Source: CADEED01 sp041395625 (GTDB taxonomy: Bacteria; Pseudomonadota; Gammaproteobacteria; Steroidobacterales; Steroidobacteraceae). Taken from it: a DNA stretch of 64,000 nt. Position numbers and translations under genes: made by a program. Below the pieces are notes generated by a model. That model ran no database searches. It was not told the origin of the DNA and was given only the letters and a program-made list of their open reading frames with translations. The stretch is taken from assembly GCA_041395625.1 (NCBI GenBank), contig JAWLAE010000001.1:1283748-1347747 (forward strand). The letters run 5' to 3'. Shown here one piece after another: positions 18,426-27,255 of the stretch (its first letter is position 1; every line of letters starts with the position of its first letter).

Positions 18426-20446
18426 TGTCGCCACCGGCACAGACTTCGATGCCGCTGGCAGTACTGGCAGACGACGATCCGCTGCAGCGCACGCTGATGT
18501 CGCAAGCATTGCAGGCGGCAGGCTATCGCGTGATCGCGGTCGACAACGGCGCCGCGGCAATCGAACAGGTACGCAGCAACGCGCCAGCAATCGTATTTCT
18601 CGACGTGCAGATGCCTGAGCTCACGGGCATCGAGGCCTGCCGCGCAATCCGTGCCGGGCTTGGCGACCGCGCACCACCCATCGTGGTTGTTACGAGCTGC
18701 GACCGGGACGAGGATATCGCCGACGGCTTTGCGGTCGGCGCATGCGACTACCTGATCAAGCCCGTCAACTGGACCGTCTTCAAACATCGGGTGAACGGCT
18801 GGCTCGCGACGCACGTGGCGCAGCGTGACGCTGTTGCACAAGCGCCCCGCCGACTGACTGTCGCACGCGATGGCACTGTGCTACACGACTCCGCGAATGC
18901 CAGTGCTGCGGCAATAGCAGGCGGCCTGAGTGAACTGCTCGAGCCCGCCTTCGCGGAGCAGCTATTGTTATGTGTTCGCAAAGCACTGAAAACTCGCGCG
19001 CCCGCACGCTGCAGCTTCGGCGCCTACGATGCAGAAGTGCAGGCGGCGGGTCGGGACCGTGCAACCATCGTTCTCGACACCGGCGAGCAGCGCGCCGCGA
19101 CGGCCGCCGAGCTGTTCAAGCTGGCGTACCTGGATCCGCGCACTGGCCTGCCGAATCGACATCTTTTGGAAAAGACTGCCCTTGAAGCGCTGACACAGGC
19201 GCAACTGCGCGGCCTGCAGATGACGTTGCTTTGTACAGCGCCCGCGGTGCTACGGGTGGACAGCTCGTCTGCAACCGAATCCCAGCTGCGACAGGGACTA
19301 GAGCAGGCAGCAGCCCGGCTCCGCGCGATCGGCGCGGTTGTGCTGCATGACATGCCGGAGCAGCAGGCCGAGCCTATCGCCTGCATCGACAGCAGCTATC
19401 TCGCGGTACTCGTACATGACACCGCCGCTGTCGCCGCGCGGTCGGACGTTATCGCCGAGGTGACGCAGATCCTGACTCGAGCGTGGCCCCCAATCGGGCC
19501 TGGGACCGCAGCGCCGCTCGTCGGGCGCGCGGTTTTCCCACGCGATGGCACTACGCTCGAAGCGTTGCTGCAGGTGGCCACGCTGCGTACGTTCGAGCAA
19601 TCGCCGGCCGTGACACTCGGCAATCAGCGTTTCGATGGCGATCAGGATTTGCCGGATGAGCTGCGGGCCGATCTGGCCGCAGAACTGGCCGCAGCGGTCG
19701 AACACCACCAGATCTGCCTGCACTACCAACCACGCGTCTGCATTCAATCCGGACAAGTGCTGGGTGCGGAAGCACTGCTACGCTGGCAGCATCCATTGCG
19801 CGGCCCGCTGGTGGCGCGTGAGTTGTTGCGCGTCGCAGAACTTACCGGCCTCACCGCGCGGGTGACGGACTGGGCACTGCATGCCGCGATCACGCAATCT
19901 GCCGCATGGTCGCAGCAGCGAGCCACCCGCGTGCCAGTGTCGGTCAACATCAGTGCGCAGCAACTGGCAAAGCCGGATTTTGCCGCCAACCTGATCGCGC
20001 AGCTGGCGGCGGCCAGCCTGGACCCTGGTCTGCTCGAGCTAGAAGTCGGCGAAGTCTTCCTGGACGTCAATGACGCGATCAGCGCACAGCTGCTCGAGTT
20101 GCGTACCGCTGGCGTCGGGCTGATCGTGGACGATTTTGGCCATGGACGGGTGGCGTTGTCGGCGCTGCGGCGCCTGCGTATCGATGGCTTCAAGGTGAAT
20201 CACGCGTTGCTGCGGGAGCTGCAGTCCAAGGGCGATTCGGGCATCTACGATCTCGCCGCCTCGATCGCACGGGTGCGCCATGCGGTGTTGATTGCCAAGG
20301 GGATCGAGAACGCCACCGAACTGGCACTCGCCGCATCGAAAGGTTGCGATCAGGCGCAGGGCTTTCACATATGCCAGCCACTGCCCGCCGCCGAGTTCGA
20401 ACGATTCGCGCTGGCCGCCGCCACCCGCAAGGCAGCGGCGAGCTGA
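18422..20446 (+). CDS. Response regulator with REC and degenerate GGDEF and EAL domains
   Basis: 674 residues. REC (about 12-128) keeps the acidic triplet and Asp61. The GGDEF fold begins at DPRTGLPNRHLLEK but the signature position reads DSSYL (323-327), so cyclase activity is very unlikely. The EAL domain (about 415-665) keeps EAL at 450-452, NIS and DDFG, but the KID motif is KVN (591-593) and the catalytic Glu of AEGIE is Lys626 (AKGIE). Loss of these metal/general-base residues argues for an inactive phosphodiesterase that could bind c-di-GMP or partner proteins. It is last in the signalling operon and paralogous to the first gene. Confidence 0.9.
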   Translation: MMSPPAQTSMPLAVLADDDPLQRTLMSQALQAAGYRVIAVDNGAAAIEQVRSNAPAIVFLDVQMPELTGIEACRAIRAGLGDRAPPIVVVTSCDRDEDIADGFAVGACDYLIKPVNWTVFKHRVNGWLATHVAQRDAVAQAPRRLTVARDGTVLHDSANASAAAIAGGLSELLEPAFAEQLLLCVRKALKTRAPARCSFGAYDAEVQAAGRDRATIVLDTGEQRAATAAELFKLAYLDPRTGLPNRHLLEKTALEALTQAQLRGLQMTLLCTAPAVLRVDSSSATESQLRQGLEQAAARLRAIGAVVLHDMPEQQAEPIACIDSSYLAVLVHDTAAVAARSDVIAEVTQILTRAWPPIGPGTAAPLVGRAVFPRDGTTLEALLQVATLRTFEQSPAVTLGNQRFDGDQDLPDELRADLAAELAAAVEHHQICLHYQPRVCIQSGQVLGAEALLRWQHPLRGPLVARELLRVAELTGLTARVTDWALHAAITQSAAWSQQRATRVPVSVNISAQQLAKPDFAANLIAQLAAASLDPGLLELEVGEVFLDVNDAISAQLLELRTAGVGLIVDDFGHGRVALSALRRLRIDGFKVNHALLRELQSKGDSGIYDLAASIARVRHAVLIAKGIENATELALAASKGCDQAQGFHICQPLPAAEFERFALAAATRKAAAS

Positions 20447-20578
20447 GCCTGCGTGGATTTGACACCCGCATTATTAGACATGAGTCACATTTCTCGGCCG
20501 CGCACAAGCAGTTAGCGCGACGCAGTCCGCAGTCCGAAATATTGAAATGGCGTCATCGAAACCGGCTCTATCAAGGCG

Positions 20579-22309
20579 ATGACCATGAACACTCTGCAAC
20601 TTCGAACCAGCGCCATTCTGTGCGGCATTCTGCTGAGCCTCGGACTCCCGAGTGCTACACCGCCAGTCACAGACAGCGCGCATTCCACAGCGCTGCTGCC
20701 GGCACGCTATGTCGTTCAGGCTCGCAACGGCGAGGATGTGGCAGCGCTCGTGCGTGCTGTTGGCGGTCGGGTGGTCGCCGAGCTAACGATCATCGACGCG
20801 GTTGGCGCCGAGCTCTCCGCGCCACAATCTGCCGCGCTGCGCAACCAGCGCGGCGTCGTGCTGTTCGCGGATCGACAGCTGGAGGTCAGTGGCCGCAAGA
20901 GCAGCACTACAACCAGCACGACCACGTCCACGTTCGAACGCACTTCATCAGCGGACGGCACCTTGCAGATGGACGAGATCCAGCGCGCCTTCCTGGATCG
21001 TGTCGACTACTTCCATCCGCTGGCGGTCGGCGCCCCCGATCTGCACAAGGCTGGTACCAATGGTACGGGGGTCACGGTTGCTGTCATCGATACCGGCTTG
21101 TGGTGGGAGGCCAATACGCTACTGAGCAAGACGCCGAAGTTCCGTGTCGATACGACCAGCAAGCCGCTGGAGGACGATCCGAACGGTCATGGCACGCATG
21201 TCAGCAGCATCATCGCCAGCAATGGCCTTGCGGCCAACTGGGTTGCTGAAGGCATTGCGCCGCGCGCCGATATCGGTGCGCTCAGAGCATTCGGTGCCGA
21301 CGGTAGCGGCTCGTATATCGACGTGATCGAAGCGCTCGACTACGTCGTGCAGAACAAGACCAAGCACAACATCCGCGTGCTCAACCTGTCGTTCAGCGCG
21401 ACTCCCCAGTCCTACTATTGGGACGATCCGCTCAATCAGGCCGTGATGAAGGCCTGGCAGGCCGGCATCGTCGTCGTTGCCGCTGCCGGCAACTCCGGTC
21501 CCGCGCCGATGACCATCGGTGTGCCGGGCAACGTGCCCTACATCATCACTGTCGGTGCGATGACGGACAACTACACCCCGATCGATTCAACCGACGACAA
21601 GATCGCCTCCTTCTCCTCGACTGGCCCGACCTATGAAGGCTTCGTCAAGCCCGAGGTCGTCGCGCCGGGTGGCCACATCGCGGGCTCACTACCGTTCGAC
21701 GGCTATATCGCCTCGCTGTACCCCGGTTCCATGCTGGGCAGCGACCGCCAGTTCAAGATGTCGGGTACATCACAGGCAACCGCGATCGTTAGCGGCATTG
21801 TGGCGCTCATGCTGCAGAAGGAGCCATCGCTGACCCCGGACCAGGTGAAGTGCAGGCTCATGGCTTCGGCTCGGCCTGCTGTCACGAGCAAAGGCAAAGC
21901 GGCATACAGCGTCTTCCAACAGGGCGCGGGCCTAGTGAATGCGCTGGCGGCTGTCAGCAATGGTGAGACCGACTGCGCCAATCGCGGTCTCAATATCGCG
22001 CAGGATCTGGCCGGCACCACGCACTATCAGGGCCCGGCCAACATCGACAGCAAGGGCAAGTACTATCTCACCGACAGTAGCGGCGCGCGCCTGCCGGACG
22101 ACGGCTTTACCTGGAATGGTGGTTACGGCGGCCAAGCCTCACTGTTCAGTGATGGCCGACTGTGGAGCCGAACGGAGATCTGGTCGAGCGCGCGGCTGTG
22201 GAGTCGCAGCCAGAACTGGGCCGACAGCGTGCCGTGGATCCAGGGACGCTTGTTCAGTCGCGGTCTGACGGAAACCATGTCGATCAATCGCTGGGTCGAG
22301 CACGAATAA
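20579..22309 (+). CDS. Secreted S8 family serine peptidase (subtilase)
   Basis: 576 residues with a Sec signal peptide (about 1-27). The subtilisin triad is complete: Asp171 in VAVIDTG, His204 in NGHGTHV and Ser398 in SGTSQATA; the oxyanion Asn is in AAGNSGP. An N-terminal propeptide-like stretch (VVQARNGEDVAALVRAVGG) resembles I9 inhibitors. The C-terminal 50 residues are unusual: regularly spaced Trp within repeats of type LWSR-x(3)-W. A second ATG at 20585 is equally possible as start. Only 10 nt separate it from the propeller hybrid kinase gene, so the two probably form an operon. Confidence 0.92.
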   Translation: MTMNTLQLRTSAILCGILLSLGLPSATPPVTDSAHSTALLPARYVVQARNGEDVAALVRAVGGRVVAELTIIDAVGAELSAPQSAALRNQRGVVLFADRQLEVSGRKSSTTTSTTTSTFERTSSADGTLQMDEIQRAFLDRVDYFHPLAVGAPDLHKAGTNGTGVTVAVIDTGLWWEANTLLSKTPKFRVDTTSKPLEDDPNGHGTHVSSIIASNGLAANWVAEGIAPRADIGALRAFGADGSGSYIDVIEALDYVVQNKTKHNIRVLNLSFSATPQSYYWDDPLNQAVMKAWQAGIVVVAAAGNSGPAPMTIGVPGNVPYIITVGAMTDNYTPIDSTDDKIASFSSTGPTYEGFVKPEVVAPGGHIAGSLPFDGYIASLYPGSMLGSDRQFKMSGTSQATAIVSGIVALMLQKEPSLTPDQVKCRLMASARPAVTSKGKAAYSVFQQGAGLVNALAAVSNGETDCANRGLNIAQDLAGTTHYQGPANIDSKGKYYLTDSSGARLPDDGFTWNGGYGGQASLFSDGRLWSRTEIWSSARLWSRSQNWADSVPWIQGRLFSRGLTETMSINRWVEHE

Positions 22310-22319
22310 GCTGACAGGC

Positions 22320-25300
22320 ATGCGTCGCCTCGCAAAATTCTCGGGCTCGACGCTGTTGCTGGCGCTGCTGTTCGCCGCGACCAACGTTCGATCGCAAGCC
22401 GCGCCCATGGTGTTCGCGCACCTCGGCGTCGAGGATGGTCTCTCGCAGGCCTCGGTGCTGGATGTCATGCAGGACTCGGCCGGGTTCATCTGGCTGGCAA
22501 CCGAGAACGGACTCAACCGGTATGACGGCTACGAGGTGCGCGTGTATGCGCGCGACCGACGCCGGACCGACGGTCTCGCCAGCGACTTGGTTTGGGCGCT
22601 CGATGAGGACAGCGCCGGCAATCTGTGGCTCGCGACCGAGGGCGGCGGCGTCGCAGTATGGGACCGCGACACCGATTCGTTTCGCAAATTCCGCCATGAC
22701 CCCGCCGACCCGGCCAGCTTGTCGAGCGACTCGATCCGCAATCTGCTAGTCGATCGCAGCGGTGCCGTCTGGGTCGCGACCACGCACACGGGCCTCAATC
22801 GGCTCGAGCCCGCGACCGGCAAGGTCGTCAGGTATCAGCATGACAGCAAGCGGATCGAGTCGTTAGCGGACAACTCGCTGTACGCACTACTGCAGGACCG
22901 AACAGGCCATATCTGGGTCGGCACCGGCGTGGGCGTCGACCGGCTCGACCCAATCACGGATCAGTTCGAGCACTTCGAATTGCCTGGCGCAACCGGTGAG
23001 GCCCGCATCGCGCTGGCACTCACACAGGACAGCCGGGGAGATATCTGGATCGGCACTTCTGGCGCCGGTCTGTATCGTCTCGACGTCGTGACCCGCCGCC
23101 TGACCCGCTTTCAAAATGACGCACGGGAACCACGGTCGCTCAGCAATGACACCGTGCATGCCGTGTACGAAGACGATCAGAAACGGCTTTGGGTCGGCAC
23201 GTCTGCCGGTCTCAATCTACTCGACCGCAGTTCCGGGCTTTTTCAGCGCTACCGGCACGATCGCAGCAATCCGCACAGTCTCGCCGATGACGTCGTCAAA
23301 TCGATCGCACAAGACAGTAGTGGCCTGCTCTGGGTCGGCACTTACAGCGGCGGCGCAAGTCGCTGGAATCCGCGCAGCTGGTCGCTGGGCCATCAGCGGC
23401 CGCAATGGGCTGCCAATGGCGCTCAGATAGCGGCGTTCGCCGACGAGTCGAACGGCGCATTGTGGGTGGGCACCATGGGCGGCGGTCTGTGGCAAGTGCC
23501 CGCAGGCGGCGGCACCGCCGTGCCAGTAACGCGATTCACGCGCAATGCACAACCCATTCCCGGCGGTGCCGAGGTGATGGCATTGCGCCACGACAGTGCT
23601 AACAATCTCTGGATTGGCACACTCACCGGCGGCGTCACTCGCCTGAGTCCTGACGGTCGATTGCTCAACTTCCGCGCAGGTCCGGATGCCACCCGGCAAG
23701 TCGGCGCCGACGGCATCATGAGTCTGTTCGAGGATCATTCACGCCGCATGTGGATCGGCACCTATGAGGGCGGCGTCAGCATCCATGATCCGGAACTGGG
23801 GACCCTCAGCCGACTGGCAGACAGCTCGGGAGCCAACCCCTGGCTCGCGAGAATCCGGGCGGCAGCCATCGTCGAGGATAACAATGGTTACATCTGGATA
23901 GGTACGTTCGGCCAGGGTTTGCTGCTGGTCGACCCGACGCGGGGGCTCGTTCGCCGCTACGAGGAAGACGACCAGGCAGCCGATAGCTTGAGCTCGAATG
24001 CCATCTACGATCTGTTGGTCGACGCGAACGGTACGCTCTGGGTTGGCACCGGTGGCGGCGGTCTCGATCGCATGATCGGCTCGTCCTTGCAACCGGATCA
24101 GGTGCGTTTCCAGAATCTGGGTAGCGCCGAGGGCATGCCAAGCACGGTGGTCTACGGGATCGAACAGGATTACGCGGGCAAGCTCTGGCTGAGCACCAAT
24201 GGCGGTCTCGTTCGCTACGCTCCCGCAACCCGTGACATCAAGACGTTTCACACGCCGCACGGCGCGCAGAGCGAAGAATTCAACTTCGGCGCGCACCACC
24301 AGACTCGCACCGGGCGCCTGCTGTTTGGCGGAACCGACGGCTATAACGATTTCGATCCGCGCCTGCTGCAAGTGAACGAACGCGCGCCGGACATCGTGCT
24401 GACGCATCTCTCGATCCTCAACCAGGACCTGCTGACACGCAAGACAGCGCGTCTGCCCGCCGAGATCGTGCTTGGCCACCGGGACAATCTGCTGTCGCTC
24501 GGCTTCGCAGCCACGGACTACATCGATCCGCTCAAGAACTCGTACATGTACCAGCTGGCGGGGTTCGACGACCGCTGGATCTCGTTGGGTCGCCGCCGAC
24601 AGATAGATTTCACGAACCTCGCGCCAGGCAATTACACGCTGCGCGTGCGCGCCGCTTCGTCGGATTCGGTCTGGAACAATGATGGCCTCAGCTTGCCGAT
24701 CGTCGTCCGCCCTGCGCCATGGGCGACTCCCGTCGCCTACGCAGCATACGTCGGACTGTTCCTGCTGCTCGTCGCGGTGGTGCTGGTCCGGCATGCGCGG
24801 CGCCAGCGCGAGCAGCTAGCCTATGCTCGCCGACTCGAAGCCGAGGTTGCTCTGCGAACCAGCGAACTCGGCACGCGCAATCAGCAGCTCGCCGAGGCCA
24901 GCGCTGCCAAGAGCAACTTCCTGGCTCGCATGAGCCACGAGATTCGCACGCCCATGAACGGCATCATCGGCATGTCGGAGCTGCTCAACATGACGGACTT
25001 GAACGTCCAGCAGCAGCACTACTCACAAACGATCACCCGTTCAGCGCAGAGCCTGCTGCAGATCATCAATGACATACTCGACCTGTCGAAGATCGAGGCC
25101 GGGCGACTGGAACTCGAACGCACCCACTTCGATCTCGAGGACATCGCGGATGATTGCGTCGGCTTGTTAGCACCGCTCGCCAGCAAGAAGGACCTGGAAC
25201 TCGTCACTGCGATCTCTCCGCATGTGCCACAGGCGCTGCTCGGCGATCCGCTGCGGCTGCGACAGATCTGCCTGAACCTGTTGGGCAACGCACTGAAGTT

Positions 25301-26447
25301 CACGAACGAGGGCGAGATCGTGCTGCGGGCCAGACCCGTGCAAACGACAGCCGAGCAGATCGTCATTCGTATCGAAGTTAGCGATACGGGCATCGGCATG
25401 GAGCCGGCTGTGCTCGAGCGCATCTTCGACGCTTTCAGTCAGGCCGACGAGTCCACCACGCGGCGCTTCGGCGGCACAGGCCTGGGCCTGTCGATCTGTC
25501 GGCACCTGGTCGATCTGATGAACGGCGAGATTGGCGTCGAGAGCCAGCCCGGACTCGGCACGACTTTCTGGTGCGAGATCCCGTTTGCACGCTCCAATGA
25601 AACCAGCGAGACAACGGTGGCGCACGAGGTGGCTGGTCTCAGAGTCGTCATCGCGACGCCGGTTCGATCACAGCAGGACGCGCTGGTGGAGCGCTTCACG
25701 GCGGCGGGTGCCATCGCTTTGCGCGCCCAATCGAGTTTCGAGCTGCAGTCGCTGCTGTCGATGCCGGGCAGTTGCGATGTCGTGGTGCTCGATCTGGATC
25801 GACTCAATCGCGGTGGCGTGCTCAAGCCCGAACTGACAGCGATCGCGGGCGTCAGTTGGATCCTGCTCAGTCGCGACGCCAGGTTGGCTGCAGACCGTGT
25901 CGCTACCGCGGCCTTGCCGCCCGCTTTCGCAACCAAGCCCGTCGCGTTCAAGACGCTCTGCCGAATTATCCGCGACAGCCGTCTGGCGCGCGCTCCGTCT
26001 GGCCCTGACCACAGTGCGTCAGGCAGCAGCGCCGCCAGCCCGCTCACCAATTTGCGCGTGCTGGTAGTCGAGGACAATCCCGTGAATCAGCTGGTCGCCG
26101 AGCGGATGCTGCAGGTTCTCGGCTGCGCGGCGAGCCTGGTGGGCGACGGTCAGAGTGCCGTGACGAAGCTCGCAACCGAATACTTCGACGTCGTGTTGAT
26201 GGATGCCCAAATCCCCGTGATGGACGGCATGGCCGCCACTCGTGCAGTTCGTCGGTCGCGCTCCCCCAACGCTGACATTCCCATCATTGGTCTGACAGCC
26301 CACGCATCGGACGAGGCGCGTGCCAACTGCCTCGAGGCGGGGATGAACGACTATCTGAGCAAGCCGTACACGCTCGAGCAACTGCGCGCGCTGCTGTTGC
26401 GGTGGAGCGTCGATGCGAAGGCCGAGATGCAAGTACGAGCCGGATGA
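22320..26447 (+). CDS. Hybrid two-component sensor with two-bladed propeller sensor domain (Reg_prop/Y_Y_Y)
   Basis: 1375 residues. A signal peptide (about 1-27) precedes a long periplasmic sensor made of many Reg_prop repeats recognised by recurring D-x(3)-LWVGT or IWIGT units spaced 40-50 residues apart (about 30-690). A Y_Y_Y domain (about 715-795), one TM helix (803-824), HisKA with His873 in MSHEIRTPMNG, HATPase (RRFGGTGLGL), a degenerate receiver-like domain (about 1105-1215) and a true REC with Asp1295 follow. In Bacteroidetes such proteins usually carry a DNA-binding domain and sense glycans; here the output is only REC, so a separate regulator is needed. The ligand may be a product of the subtilase next door, which is inference. 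Confidence 0.92.
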   Translation: MRRLAKFSGSTLLLALLFAATNVRSQAAPMVFAHLGVEDGLSQASVLDVMQDSAGFIWLATENGLNRYDGYEVRVYARDRRRTDGLASDLVWALDEDSAGNLWLATEGGGVAVWDRDTDSFRKFRHDPADPASLSSDSIRNLLVDRSGAVWVATTHTGLNRLEPATGKVVRYQHDSKRIESLADNSLYALLQDRTGHIWVGTGVGVDRLDPITDQFEHFELPGATGEARIALALTQDSRGDIWIGTSGAGLYRLDVVTRRLTRFQNDAREPRSLSNDTVHAVYEDDQKRLWVGTSAGLNLLDRSSGLFQRYRHDRSNPHSLADDVVKSIAQDSSGLLWVGTYSGGASRWNPRSWSLGHQRPQWAANGAQIAAFADESNGALWVGTMGGGLWQVPAGGGTAVPVTRFTRNAQPIPGGAEVMALRHDSANNLWIGTLTGGVTRLSPDGRLLNFRAGPDATRQVGADGIMSLFEDHSRRMWIGTYEGGVSIHDPELGTLSRLADSSGANPWLARIRAAAIVEDNNGYIWIGTFGQGLLLVDPTRGLVRRYEEDDQAADSLSSNAIYDLLVDANGTLWVGTGGGGLDRMIGSSLQPDQVRFQNLGSAEGMPSTVVYGIEQDYAGKLWLSTNGGLVRYAPATRDIKTFHTPHGAQSEEFNFGAHHQTRTGRLLFGGTDGYNDFDPRLLQVNERAPDIVLTHLSILNQDLLTRKTARLPAEIVLGHRDNLLSLGFAATDYIDPLKNSYMYQLAGFDDRWISLGRRRQIDFTNLAPGNYTLRVRAASSDSVWNNDGLSLPIVVRPAPWATPVAYAAYVGLFLLLVAVVLVRHARRQREQLAYARRLEAEVALRTSELGTRNQQLAEASAAKSNFLARMSHEIRTPMNGIIGMSELLNMTDLNVQQQHYSQTITRSAQSLLQIINDILDLSKIEAGRLELERTHFDLEDIADDCVGLLAPLASKKDLELVTAISPHVPQALLGDPLRLRQICLNLLGNALKFTNEGEIVLRARPVQTTAEQIVIRIEVSDTGIGMEPAVLERIFDAFSQADESTTRRFGGTGLGLSICRHLVDLMNGEIGVESQPGLGTTFWCEIPFARSNETSETTVAHEVAGLRVVIATPVRSQQDALVERFTAAGAIALRAQSSFELQSLLSMPGSCDVVVLDLDRLNRGGVLKPELTAIAGVSWILLSRDARLAADRVATAALPPAFATKPVAFKTLCRIIRDSRLARAPSGPDHSASGSSAASPLTNLRVLVVEDNPVNQLVAERMLQVLGCAASLVGDGQSAVTKLATEYFDVVLMDAQIPVMDGMAATRAVRRSRSPNADIPIIGLTAHASDEARANCLEAGMNDYLSKPYTLEQLRALLLRWSVDAKAEMQVRAG

Positions 26448-26535
26448 TCCGACGTAGCACTGGCATCGTCACCCAGCCTTGGGTATCGTTTCCGGCGCTC
26501 GAACCCGAAGAGCGCTGCACGCACTGCACCCGCCC

Positions 26536-27255
26536 ATGATCGGTCGATTCCACGAAATCAGTATTCGCACCGACGACATTCGCGCGTCGGTGGAGTTCTA
26601 CGAGCGGCTGGAGTTCAGCCACTGCGTGACCAACGATACCTGGGCGCATCCGTACGGCGTGCTGACCGACGGAGCAATCACGCTCGGCCTGCACCAGTAC
26701 AAGTTCCCGTCACCATCCATTACCTGCGTCAAGGAGGACATTCCCGCGCAGCTGCGCGCGCTCGAGGCGCTCGGTGTCGAGATCGCCTGGCAACGCCTCG
26801 GTGACGATGTGTTCAACGAGTTCGGCTTTGTCGACCCGTCCGGCCAAATGGTGACATTGCTGGAAGCCCGCACTTACTCGCCCGGCGGTCGCCAGCGCGG
26901 CGCACCCTCGTTGTTAGGCGACTTCGTGGAGTTCAGCCTGCCGGCGACCGACTTCGATGCCGTGCGCAGCTTTTGGGAAAAGCTCGGCTTCATCGCTCAT
27001 GCGGAGAACGAATCCCCCTACCTGCATTGTTCGATCACCAGCGATCATCTCAATCTAGGCGTGCACCGGCCGCGCACACTCGACGCACCGATGCTGGTGT
27101 TCGCGGCCGAGGACATGCCCGCACGCATCGCTCGACTGCGGGAACTCGATATCCCGCTGTCGGGCGAGCTCCCGCGTGGCCTGAGTCCGAGCAGCAATGC
27201 CCTGCTATCCGCTCCTGAGGGTACGCAGCTACTGCTGCTCCACGAGCACACCTGA
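26536..27255 (+). CDS. Tandem VOC (glyoxalase/dioxygenase fold) protein
   Basis: 239 residues from an ATG at 26536. Two VOC modules can be seen: the first begins FHEISIRTDDIRASVEFYE, the second at about residue 130 with DFVEFSLPATDFDAVRSFWE. Such tandem modules build one complete active site or a binding protein. Metal ligands are not clearly conserved in both modules, so it may be a glyoxalase, a dioxygenase or a resistance-type binding protein. It lies 88 nt after the hybrid kinase gene, and its last 27 nt overlap the convergent RND permease gene. Confidence 0.82.
   Translation: MIGRFHEISIRTDDIRASVEFYERLEFSHCVTNDTWAHPYGVLTDGAITLGLHQYKFPSPSITCVKEDIPAQLRALEALGVEIAWQRLGDDVFNEFGFVDPSGQMVTLLEARTYSPGGRQRGAPSLLGDFVEFSLPATDFDAVRSFWEKLGFIAHAENESPYLHCSITSDHLNLGVHRPRTLDAPMLVFAAEDMPARIARLRELDIPLSGELPRGLSPSSNALLSAPEGTQLLLLHEHT

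Noticed and set aside
23739..24794. Long minus-strand open frame (351 codons) antisense to the propeller hybrid kinase
   Set aside because: High GC keeps stops rare in the antisense frame; the translation is His/Arg/Gln-rich without any recognisable motif, and the plus strand carries clear propeller and kinase motifs.
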